From assembly GCA_002347095.1 (NCBI GenBank), contig DDWZ01000011.1, forward strand, positions 208,547-272,546: 64,000 nucleotides of DNA, written 5' to 3'. This DNA is from Desulfobulbaceae bacterium UBA2273. GTDB lineage: Bacteria; Desulfobacterota; Desulfobulbia; Desulfobulbales; Desulfurivibrionaceae. The translations under genes were made by a program, and so were the position numbers. Under the pieces are notes generated by a model, which worked only from the letters and a program-made list of their open reading frames with translations, had not been told where the DNA came from and made no database searches. Shown here piece by piece: positions 53,141 through 60,146 of this stretch (within the stretch, counting starts at the first letter, position 1; each line of letters opens with the position of its first letter).

Positions 53141-54037
53141 TTATGTTTCGCTTTTTCCTAGCCATTTTGATGTGGACAATCGACCAACAAACATTGACGA
53201 CATATATTGTGTAAGGTTTGGTGGTTCTAGGAATGAGTTAGTAATGTGCAACAAAAGGTTGTAGTACAATAGGCCCAAATGGTTTCCTTCAGGAGAACCA
53301 GTTTCACTTCCGCCATTGAGATGATAAAAAAGCCAATTAAATTCACTACCATCTTCTTCATCGGGATATCTGGCAGTTTTTAGACCATTTTTTGATAAGT
53401 TAGCGTAGCAAATGGCACCTTTGTCGAGGAGTACGGTCAAATTTGGCAAATAACGCAATGGTGTGGATTGGTAATGCTCTGCTATTTCATCTGGATTAAA
53501 GTCCCCGCCATCAATGTAAATCATGAAGGAATATAGTTTGTTTAACGTTCTATTGGTTGAGCCTAGATACATATCTCGCATAATTGTGTCATCATTTAGA
53601 ACACCATGATATGCAGTATTAGGTATTTCTTGATAGGCCATCTCTGTTTTAATTTGAGTTACTACTTCGCAAAATCGTTTCTCATATTTTTTGTTCTTAT
53701 AGTAAGTCGATTTGATTTCACCGATAGCATAGACACTATCAAGAGGAATATATTCAGTACCATCTTTGGTTGTCAGTAGTGACGGCAAGCTTGTTTTTTC
53801 TGCAATTATTACGTCAAGTTGTGGGCTAACGAAACCGTTTCTGTCAATCAGGTGGCCCTGCGTAACATAAAGGCTTTTAGGAAGCATTCTTTTCAAAAAG
53901 CTGCGGACTTCCATCTCAATTTCATTACCTGCAGCTTTAATGTCAGCAGTTCCATGAATTTTAATAGCTGTCTCTCGTGTCTTTATTAGGTCATTTGCCT
54001 CTGATTTGAAGATGTATGGAATATCCAGCTTTTTCAT
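53141..54037 (-). CDS. DUF6602-type protein with PD-(D/E)XK nuclease-like motif
   Basis: A 298-residue soluble protein. The central part shows the pattern of the restriction-endonuclease fold: a helix with EMEVRSFLKRMLP, then SPQLDVIIAE (Asp) and, after a beta strand, YAIGEIKST (Glu-x-Lys). This fits the DUF6602 group, found often in defence islands. The C-terminal half is not recognised. It is the first gene of the three-gene AT-rich set. Nuclease activity and a defence role are inferences from motif and context. Confidence 0.7.
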   Translation of the reverse strand: MKKLDIPYIFKSEANDLIKTRETAIKIHGTADIKAAGNEIEMEVRSFLKRMLPKSLYVTQGHLIDRNGFVSPQLDVIIAEKTSLPSLLTTKDGTEYIPLDSVYAIGEIKSTYYKNKKYEKRFCEVVTQIKTEMAYQEIPNTAYHGVLNDDTIMRDMYLGSTNRTLNKLYSFMIYIDGGDFNPDEIAEHYQSTPLRYLPNLTVLLDKGAICYANLSKNGLKTARYPDEEDGSEFNWLFYHLNGGSETGSPEGNHLGLLYYNLLLHITNSFLEPPNLTQYMSSMFVGRLSTSKWLGKSET

Positions 54038-54125
54038 TTTGAACCTATATTAAACAGGAATCCGGGGGGACGTTGCTTGCTAATTAGCTAACACAGGCTC
54101 TAAAACAATAGCGATTCTGCCCCGA

Positions 54126-54419
54126 TTACCGTCTTTCTTGCCAATAATCTGGTGCACGGTGCAGGTGCATAACCGCTATCATTTCGATTTGTTCGGGACG
54201 GTCTCGAAATAGAACCCCGAAAGGGAATATTTTCGTGAGACATCGTTGAACATCGAATACCACAACAGGATACAAACTTGGGTTCAATACGATACGATTG
54301 ATGGCGTCTTGCACCGCAGCCAGAAAGCGCCTGCCGAGATCGCTTTGCTGAGCTTCGTAATAGGCTGCCGCTTCAAGCATCTCGGTTTCAGCATCTTCCT
54401 GAAAGACGACCGCTTTCAT
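54126..54419 (-). CDS. RelE/ParE-family toxin
   Basis: A 97-residue type II toxin of the RelE/ParE superfamily. Landmarks are EAAAYYEAQQSDLGRRFLAAVQDAINRI at the N-terminus, then NPSLYPVV, VQRCLTKIFPFGVLFR and IEMIAVMHLHRAPDYWQER, the typical C-terminal end. Members act on mRNA at the ribosome or on gyrase; which applies is not clear. It overlaps the antitoxin gene by four bases (ATGA). Confidence 0.9.
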   Translation of the reverse strand: MKAVVFQEDAETEMLEAAAYYEAQQSDLGRRFLAAVQDAINRIVLNPSLYPVVVFDVQRCLTKIFPFGVLFRDRPEQIEMIAVMHLHRAPDYWQERR

Positions 54420-54643
54420 GTCAGCGAGGCGTAGGCATTCTTGAATACGGAATCTGCATCGCGTAGCTGGCTTGCGGAGTTATCAACTTCAGCACAGCGC
54501 CGCCGAATTTCTTCTTGCCATTCCGCTGACAGGGGATTGTCAGGCAGGTCAAGGCTCTCTATCAGTTTCTCGGCCACAAACGCCCGGAGTGCAGGGGGAA
54601 GGCCCATGGCCTCATGCATAATTTTTTCTACTGTAGCAGCCAT
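54416..54643 (-). CDS. Addiction-module antitoxin
   Basis: A 75-residue protein of the putative addiction module component family. Landmarks are LPPALRAFVAEKLIESLD in the N-terminal half and LSAEWQEEIRRRCAEVD in the C-terminal half, the latter ending in the toxin-binding region. It lies directly upstream of, and overlaps, the RelE-type toxin gene. An inverted repeat (CCCCCGTGAATTCGAGGGG at about 54661-54679) lies 20 bp before the start and may be an autoregulatory operator. Confidence 0.87.
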   Translation of the reverse strand: MAATVEKIMHEAMGLPPALRAFVAEKLIESLDLPDNPLSAEWQEEIRRRCAEVDNSASQLRDADSVFKNAYASLT

Positions 54644-54834
54644 AGTTTCACGACTCCTTTCCCCCGTGAATTCGAGGGGAATGCCGAATTCGGATGAACA
54701 CCATCAGGTTTTTTGTGACTGATTTCCACCTGTACGACATTATTTAACAGAATATGGAACGCTAAAGAAAAAGTAAAGCGAAGTTCCGTTTTAGCTCCTG
54801 CTCATGGCTATCGAGCGCCCATTCAAGGGGGAAG

Positions 54835-56430
54835 CTATCTCGTTTCAATCCCCTTGCTCCGCAGATGCGCCTTCACCGCACTGATGGGCACTTCCTTTCG
54901 GTGAAAGATCCCCGCCGCCAGGGCTGCCTCGGCTCCGGTTTCCTCGAACACCTCGGAGAAATGCTCCACCTTGCCCGCGCCGCTTGAGGCGATAACCGGG
55001 ATGGAGACCGCCTGTCGCACCTGATTGATCAGCTCCAGGTCAAAGCCCGAATTGGTGCCGTCCTTGTCGATGCAGTTCAACAGTATCTCTCCCGCGTCCA
55101 AGGCCTCGCAGGAGGTGGCCAGTTCCAGGGCGTCCACCTCGCGGCCTTCGCGGCCGCCCTTGATGGTGCACTGATACCAGCAATACTCCTCGCCGTTTGG
55201 TCCGGGGAATTTGGTCTTGATGGTGTGGCGCGGGGTGTCAGCCGGCGATTTCACATAGACCCGGCGCGGGTCAACGGAGATCACCACGGCCTGATTACCG
55301 TACACCGCCGAAATCTGCTCGATGGAGCTGGCCCCGGTTTTCTTGCCGGTTTTCAGGTATTCCTCCGCAATGAGCACCGCGTCGCTGCCGATGGAGATCT
55401 TGTCGGCCCCGGAGCGGAAATATTCCGAGGCCACGTCCAGGGCTGAGTAGTGTTTGCCCTCCGAGTCGGTGAACTCGCGGATGCCGCCGCCGATGGTGAG
55501 CGGCACGAAGACCTGTTCCGAGGTGCGCTGCAAGACCTCAAGCATGGGCTGGTCCTTCATGGGGAAATCCCGGAACCCGGTGATGTTCAAAAAGGTGATC
55601 TCGTCGGCGCCTTCCTCGTAGTAGCGGCGGGCCAGCTCCACCGGCTTGCCGAGGTTGCGCACCTCGCCCTGGGCTTCGCGCACATCGTACTGGTCGCCCT
55701 TGGTCACCACCAGGTCGCCGTTGTCGTTGCTGCGCACATCGAGGCAGGCGATGATCCGTTTGGCGAGCCGGGTTTCCGCCGGGGCGGTGGAGATTTCCAT
55801 GGGGCTCACAGCGGAAAGATCCGTGGCTTCCAAAAAGTTTTTAAGGATCATAAGCCCGGCGGCGCCGCTTTTTTCCGGGTGGAACTGGCAGGCCGCCACA
55901 TTGCCCTTCTGCACCGAGCTGATGAACTCCTCGCCGTAGTTGGTGGTGGTCAGCACCCATTCCTCGTTGCCTGCTTCGATGGCGGCCCGGTAGGAGTGGA
56001 CAAAGTAGAGCTTCTCCTCCGCGAACCCGGCCAGCAGCCGGGAGGGTTTTCTGATATTGATGCCGTTCCAGCCGATCTGCGGCACCGAAAGGGTTGTCTC
56101 GGTGAATCTTCTGACCTGGCCCTTGATGATCCCCAGCCCGGCCACGCCCAAGGCCTCCTCGCTTCCTTCGAACAGGGTTTGCAGCCCCAGGCAGATGCCC
56201 AGGAATGGCCGGTCGGCCCGGAGGTATTCCAGCAGGGGCTCGACATAGCCGAATTGGTGCAGCCGCTGCATGGCGCTGCCAAAGCTGCCGACCCCGGGGA
56301 AGATCAGCTTTTCCGCGGCCAGGATATCCGCCGGAGTTTTGGCGTCGGTAACGGTGAAGCCGAGTTTTTTGATGGCGTTGCGGACGCTGCGGACATTGCC
56401 GGCCCCGTAGTCCAGAAGTGTTATGTTCAT
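54835..56430 (-). CDS. hisHF: Bifunctional imidazole glycerol phosphate synthase (HisH-HisF fusion, HIS7 type)
   Basis: A 531-residue fusion of glutaminase (HisH, about 1-205) and cyclase (HisF, about 225-531). The HisH part has [16 protein letters not shown] with the nucleophile Cys, and QFHPEKSG with the catalytic His-Glu. The HisF part has [71 protein letters not shown] and ASSGAGK (by landmark). These insertions match yeast HIS7 rather than typical bacterial HisF of about 255 residues. The ATG at 56430 was chosen over a TTG four codons upstream. No other his genes are adjacent. Confidence 0.95.
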   Translation of the reverse strand: MNITLLDYGAGNVRSVRNAIKKLGFTVTDAKTPADILAAEKLIFPGVGSFGSAMQRLHQFGYVEPLLEYLRADRPFLGICLGLQTLFEGSEEALGVAGLGIIKGQVRRFTETTLSVPQIGWNGINIRKPSRLLAGFAEEKLYFVHSYRAAIEAGNEEWVLTTTNYGEEFISSVQKGNVAACQFHPEKSGAAGLMILKNFLEATDLSAVSPMEISTAPAETRLAKRIIACLDVRSNDNGDLVVTKGDQYDVREAQGEVRNLGKPVELARRYYEEGADEITFLNITGFRDFPMKDQPMLEVLQRTSEQVFVPLTIGGGIREFTDSEGKHYSALDVASEYFRSGADKISIGSDAVLIAEEYLKTGKKTGASSIEQISAVYGNQAVVISVDPRRVYVKSPADTPRHTIKTKFPGPNGEEYCWYQCTIKGGREGREVDALELATSCEALDAGEILLNCIDKDGTNSGFDLELINQVRQAVSIPVIASSGAGKVEHFSEVFEETGAEAALAAGIFHRKEVPISAVKAHLRSKGIETR

Positions 56431-56663
56431 GGCTGTTCCCAAAAAAAGAGGGGATGCGTCCCCGAGAGCGAAAAGGAAAGACGCTATATTAGACGATTAG
56501 CGCGCAGGCAACAATGGGGAATTTTCCCCTTGGTTCGTGTTCGTAATGCTTGCGATAATGAGCGGAAAAAGGCATGATGAAAGCATGTGTTGCGCCGCCT
56601 CCATGGCATTGCAGTTCGCCGGTCGCGGTGCGGACCTAACCTCAACCATCAGGAGCATCAATC

Positions 56664-56783
56664 ATGAGTAAAGCCAAGGACACCCAAAAAGCAGTCAAAA
56701 AGGAACCGGCTAAGAGCATGAAGGAAAAGAAGGCAGCCAAGCAGGCCAAAAAAAGCGAAAAGACCAAATTCACCCCGCAATGA
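56664..56783 (+). CDS. Very small lysine-rich protein
   Basis: A 39-residue protein beginning MSKAKDTQKAVKKEPAKSM and ending KTKFTPQ; 14 of the 39 residues are Lys. AGGAG lies eight bases before the ATG, a near-ideal ribosome site, and a forked hairpin with a T-run follows the stop codon (56795-56849). Such basic peptides can bind nucleic acids or the ribosome, but no family was recognised. It stands alone between the histidine gene (divergent) and the radical SAM gene (convergent). Confidence 0.65.
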   Translation: MSKAKDTQKAVKKEPAKSMKEKKAAKQAKKSEKTKFTPQ

Positions 56784-56794
56784 TTAGGCGGAGG

Positions 56795-56849
56795 CGGCTG
56801 CTTCTGGCAATGCTGTTTTTGATTGCCACTAATCTGCAGCCGGTTTTTT
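56795..56849 (+). terminator. Terminator after the small lysine-rich gene
   Basis: CGGCTGC (56795-56801) pairs with GCAGCCG (56836-56842), with an inner hairpin GGCAAT/ATTGCC (56806-56811, 56822-56827), and a run of six T follows at 56844-56849. Confidence 0.7.
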
Positions 56850-56852
56850 GAC

Positions 56853-56924
56853 GTCATTCCCGCGCAGGCGGGAATCCAGAGGAATTAGCCAGGTTGCATG
56901 GATTCCCGCCTGCGCGGGAATGAC
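56853..56924. repeat. Family F GTCATTCCCGCGCAGGCGGG palindrome
   Basis: Perfect 26-bp inverted arms (56853-56878 and 56899-56924) around a 20-base spacer; each arm itself contains a smaller CCCGC/GCGGG palindrome. A common intergenic palindrome of bacteria. Located between convergent genes. Confidence 0.9.
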
Positions 56925-56963
56925 TTGGCTGTGCCGAACGAACATGTGGCGAAAATTTGTACA

Positions 56964-56996
56964 GGCGGTTGCGGCGCAAGCCCGGCCGCCTTTTTT
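56964..56996 (+). terminator. Possible second terminator-like hairpin
   Basis: GGCGG (56964-56968) can pair with CCGCC (56986-56990), followed by six T. The stem is imperfect, so this is tentative. It faces the 3' end of the radical SAM gene. Confidence 0.35.
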
Positions 56997-57012
56997 GCGT
57001 GCGGTGTTCTGA

Positions 57013-58020
57013 CTATTTCGGCCGGATTTCCTGCTTGAGCAGGCAGCAGGAGATTCGGTGGCGCGGGCTGCCGTCCGGCAGGTATTCGAGGTTGCCGGGT
57101 TGCAGGAGTTTGTTCATCACGCAGCCCTCGGGGATGTCCAGCGAAAAAAGCTTTTTTTCGGTGATCCCGCTGTTTTCAATCAGGCAGTTGTCTTCAATGC
57201 GGAAGGTGTGCAGGGGGAAATCCTCGCACAGCGGGCAGAGGTAGACCCGGCCGTTGGGGAAGATGAAGTAGCTCTCCGCCACATTGCCCGCGCACTGAAA
57301 TTCCTCCCCCGGCTCCAGGAAAACCTTGGGATAGATGACATGGATTCCCCTGCGGGCCGCATCCTTGGCCACTCCGGGGATCACGGCCAGCCACTCTTCC
57401 GGGGAGACCTGCAGCTTTGCCTCCTGTTCGCTGGCCGATTTGCCGCGCAACCCGATAACCTGGATGAAGAACCGCTTGCAGCCCAACCGCTCCAACAGCT
57501 CGGGCATGGCCGCCAGATGCTGGATATTCAGTTGGCTCACCGTGTAGATCACGCTCACCTCAAAACCCAGACCAATGGCCTTGTGCAGATTGGCGGTGCA
57601 GATGGCGAAAACCCCCTCCCCGCGCAGGGCATCGTTGACCGCCGGAGTCGGCCCGTCCAGGCTGAAACTGAGCACGGCCTCGTCGGGTTTGAGCCGGTTG
57701 AGCAGGTCGTGGTGCAGAAAGCCGTTTGAATCCACGGTGATGGTTTTGTAGCCCAGGGCCCGGGCATGCCGGATGCCGTGGATCAGGTCCGGGTGCAGGG
57801 TCGGCTCGCCGCCCAGGAAGATGACGTTGCTCTCCTTTTTGGGATCATAAAAAAGGGTGAGCCATTGCTCCATGGTTTCGCGGGAAACGGTCGCGGTGCC
57901 GTGCTGGGCCGGGTTGATGTAGCAGTGTTTGCACGCGAGATTGCACGCGGTCAGGATATGGAAGAAGATATTGCGTTCGTGCGGCTTAAAATGCAGGGTC
58001 TTGGCGACAGGCTGGTTCAT
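57013..58020 (-). CDS. Radical SAM protein with SPASM-like C-terminus
   Basis: A 335-residue radical SAM enzyme. The cluster motif is CNLACKHC (C-x3-C-x2-C) near residue 27, followed by IFLGGEPTLHP and SLDGPT typical of the barrel. The C-terminal third has further cysteines (EFQCAGN, YLCPLCEDFP, EGCVMNK, ISCCLL), which could hold auxiliary iron-sulfur clusters as in SPASM proteins. Substrates of that group are often peptides, but no precursor peptide is adjacent. It follows a deaminase gene by 11 bp. The pair may act on the same molecule; this is inference. Confidence 0.85.
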   Translation of the reverse strand: MNQPVAKTLHFKPHERNIFFHILTACNLACKHCYINPAQHGTATVSRETMEQWLTLFYDPKKESNVIFLGGEPTLHPDLIHGIRHARALGYKTITVDSNGFLHHDLLNRLKPDEAVLSFSLDGPTPAVNDALRGEGVFAICTANLHKAIGLGFEVSVIYTVSQLNIQHLAAMPELLERLGCKRFFIQVIGLRGKSASEQEAKLQVSPEEWLAVIPGVAKDAARRGIHVIYPKVFLEPGEEFQCAGNVAESYFIFPNGRVYLCPLCEDFPLHTFRIEDNCLIENSGITEKKLFSLDIPEGCVMNKLLQPGNLEYLPDGSPRHRISCCLLKQEIRPK

Positions 58021-58031
58021 GCGGGGGCCGT

Positions 58032-58541
58032 TCAGGGTTGGGCCAGGGTGTATGCTGCCAGCAGGCTGCCCTGCCAGTAGTTGTTTTCCGGGCCGGTGAA
58101 AAAGGATTTGAAAAGGTCCAGACTTTCCTGGCGCAGGATATGGGGCAGGATATGCACCTCCGGCCCCATGGCCTGGTACAGGGGGGCGAGATGGGTGAGC
58201 GGTAAGTTCGTGCCGCCGCCCATGGCGTCTTCATACCCATAGACAAAGGTGCGGATGCCGTTGAGCAGCATGGTGGAGTAGCACATGAGACAGGGCTCCA
58301 TGGTGGAATAGACCGTGAGGGAGTCTCGGGCGATATCCGGCCTGCGGGCCAGCAGATCCCGCAGGGCGACGATCTCGGCGTGATCCAGCTCGTTGGCTGT
58401 TTCGTTCCGGCTGTTGGCGCGCCTGCCGAAAGCCACCGGTTCGTTTCCGGCAACAATGACGGCGCCCACGGGAAATTCGTTGCTGGCCAGGGCCTGTCGT
58501 GCCTGTTGCAGGGCAAGGTGCATGAATGTTTCGTGCTGCAT
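58032..58541 (-). CDS. Nucleoside/nucleobase deaminase (CDA/TadA fold)
   Basis: A 169-residue zinc deaminase. The metal site is HAE (in LDHAEIVALRDLL, with the catalytic Glu) and PCLMC (in STMEPCLMCYSTML). FPVGAVIV is the usual N-terminal motif. The C-terminal part (about 105-169) is longer than in TadA and not typical of a tRNA deaminase, so a free nucleobase or nucleoside is the more likely substrate (guanine deaminase or similar). The ATG at 58541 was chosen (AAAGG six bases upstream) over a TTG two codons earlier. Confidence 0.85.
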   Translation of the reverse strand: MQHETFMHLALQQARQALASNEFPVGAVIVAGNEPVAFGRRANSRNETANELDHAEIVALRDLLARRPDIARDSLTVYSTMEPCLMCYSTMLLNGIRTFVYGYEDAMGGGTNLPLTHLAPLYQAMGPEVHILPHILRQESLDLFKSFFTGPENNYWQGSLLAAYTLAQP

Positions 58542-58563
58542 GGGCAACCTTTAAGTGAGAAGT

Positions 58564-58744
58564 GAGCCTCTTGCAAAATTCTGCCAAATTGAATGCCCCC
58601 TCCCTTGACGGGAGGGGGTCAGGGGGTGGGTGAACAAGCAACCTGCCGATTTCATAGTTGTTTCCCCCTCACCCTAACCCTCCCCCGCCAGGTAAGCGCA
58701 GACTCCGAGGGGGAGGGAACTTTTTGGATTTTTGCAAGAGGCTC
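58564..58744. repeat. Family C repeat, copy 2, with terminal inverted repeats (181 bp)
   Basis: Perfect 15-bp terminal repeats GAGCCTCTTGCAAAA (58564-58578) and complement (58730-58744), enclosing CCCTCCC/GGGAGGG hairpins. A direct AAGT flanks it on both sides (58560-58563 and 58745-58748), which could be a 4-bp target duplication. Related to 4615-4790. Confidence 0.78.
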
Positions 58745-58895
58745 AAGTGGTTTTGTCTTACCAGTCTGCCCGGAAGCCGTCAAGCCGGAAAGCGGGCGAA
58801 ACACCATGCTGACGAGGATCAGGGAATGCTTGAAAAACGCCCAAAAATAAGGTAGTGAGTACGGCTGAAAATCAAAAAAAAGCGAGGAGAAACCG

Positions 58896-59198
58896 ATGAG
58901 CGCGGAAGATATGCAATGCATCCCCTATGAGGTGGCCAAGAAACTGGTCGGCGCGGTGATGGAAGAGGAGCACCTCCAAGAAACAAACCGGCGGGTGTTG
59001 ACCGTGTATGGCACCAACGACCAGGAGCTCTGCTGGTTCGACGCCGAGGATATTTTTGCCGAAATGGCGGCCACCGAGGGCGGCGTCCCCAAAAACGACG
59101 ACGACATGAAGGCCAAGGCCGTGGAGCTGATTCTGCATCAGATCCCGAAATGGGCGGTTGAAGATCTGCTTATAAAAATGGGGCTCGACAAGAAGTAA
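58896..59198 (+). CDS. Conserved-looking hypothetical protein
   Basis: A 100-residue soluble, acidic protein without signal or membrane segment. GAGGAG lies before the ATG. Landmarks are EVAKKLVGAVMEEEHL and LCWFDAEDIFAEMAA, then AVELILHQIPKWAVEDLLIKMG. No family was recognised. The stop codon is directly followed by a palindromic repeat (59199-59302). Coding status is supported by the ribosome site and by the isolated position. Confidence 0.65.
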   Translation: MSAEDMQCIPYEVAKKLVGAVMEEEHLQETNRRVLTVYGTNDQELCWFDAEDIFAEMAATEGGVPKNDDDMKAKAVELILHQIPKWAVEDLLIKMGLDKK

Positions 59199-59302
59199 GG
59201 GGCAAGGTGAAAGGGGCAAGGTGAAAGGTGACTAATTTCAACGAATAGTGGTATTTCTGTCTCAAACCTTTAGCCTTTAACCTAGCACCTTTATCCTTTC
59301 AC
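59199..59302. repeat. Family B AAGGTGAAAGG-type palindrome, copy 3
   Basis: Left part with repeated AAGGTGAAAGG (59204-59230) and right part with CCTTTAGCC, CACCTTTA and CCTTTCACC (59268-59302). The right arm overlaps the end of the SDR gene: its last codons (GTG AAA GGA TAA on the minus strand) come from the repeat. Confidence 0.75.
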
Positions 59303-60109
59303 CTCGTTTGGCATGGGCGGGATTTTTTCGCCGCCCAGCACATAGCCGCCGTCCATCCGCAGCACCGACCCGGTCATGTAAGTGGCGTCTTGTAACAGAA
59401 AGAAGACTGCCGCGATGATTTCTTCGATTTTCCCGGTCCGTTTGAGCAGGATATGCTCACGGATCGCGGCCTGTTGCTCCGCGCTGAGCAGCCCCCAGCC
59501 CCGAGTCTGCTCTGCGTGTCTGGTTTCAAAAAATCCCAGCATCAACTCATTGACCCGCACGTTGGGCGCGCCTTCCCTGGCCCAGGTTTCCGTAAAGGAG
59601 GAGATGGCGCGATTCGCCGCGGAATAGCCATCGTTAAAGATGAGGCCAGCCGGGCCGCAGCGGCCGACAATCCCGGCGATGGAAGAAAGGGTGATAACCG
59701 CGGCCTCGGGATTTTCGCATAAAAGCGGGAGGGCGGAACGCATGACCCACCATTTGGCCCGCAGGGTGGTGGCCATCTCAAGCTCCCATTGCTCCGGGGT
59801 GTAATGGCCGTGGACAATGGGCATGCCGCCGCGTTCGATATTGTTGATCAGGATGTGGAGTCCGCCGTAGCGGGTCTGGATGGTGGCGAAAAGCTCCTGG
59901 ATGGCGGCCGGGTCGCGCAGATCGACCTTGATCGCCAGATGGTCCCCGCCGAGGGCGGCAAGCTCATCCCGCATGGCGGCTGCTTCTTCCGGCCAGTCAT
60001 GGTGGGTAAGCACAACCGTGGCTCCACCCTTGGCCAAGGCAAAGCCGATGGCCTTGCCTATTCCCTTTGCCCCTCCGAGAACAAGGGCTGTTTTGCCTTG
60101 AAGTTTCAT
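59291..60109 (-). CDS. Short-chain dehydrogenase/reductase with YxxxN active site
   Basis: A 272-residue SDR with the cofactor motif GGAKGIGKA (12-20) and the core LSSIAG (Ser 142/143). The catalytic Tyr is Y162, but the Lys four residues later is Asn166 (GYSAANRAI). The NNAG motif reads NNIERGG. The C-terminal YMTGSVLRMDGGYVLGG is typical. Loss of the Lys, which normally lowers the Tyr pKa and binds the nicotinamide ribose, suggests an altered or lost activity. GTG AAA GGA TAA at its end derives from a palindromic repeat. It lies convergent with the 58896-59198 gene. Confidence 0.85.
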   Translation of the reverse strand: MKLQGKTALVLGGAKGIGKAIGFALAKGGATVVLTHHDWPEEAAAMRDELAALGGDHLAIKVDLRDPAAIQELFATIQTRYGGLHILINNIERGGMPIVHGHYTPEQWELEMATTLRAKWWVMRSALPLLCENPEAAVITLSSIAGIVGRCGPAGLIFNDGYSAANRAISSFTETWAREGAPNVRVNELMLGFFETRHAEQTRGWGLLSAEQQAAIREHILLKRTGKIEEIIAAVFFLLQDATYMTGSVLRMDGGYVLGGEKIPPMPNEVKG

Positions 60110-60146
60110 CAGCGATCCAAGCCTCTGGCAATAGCCGGGGAACGGA

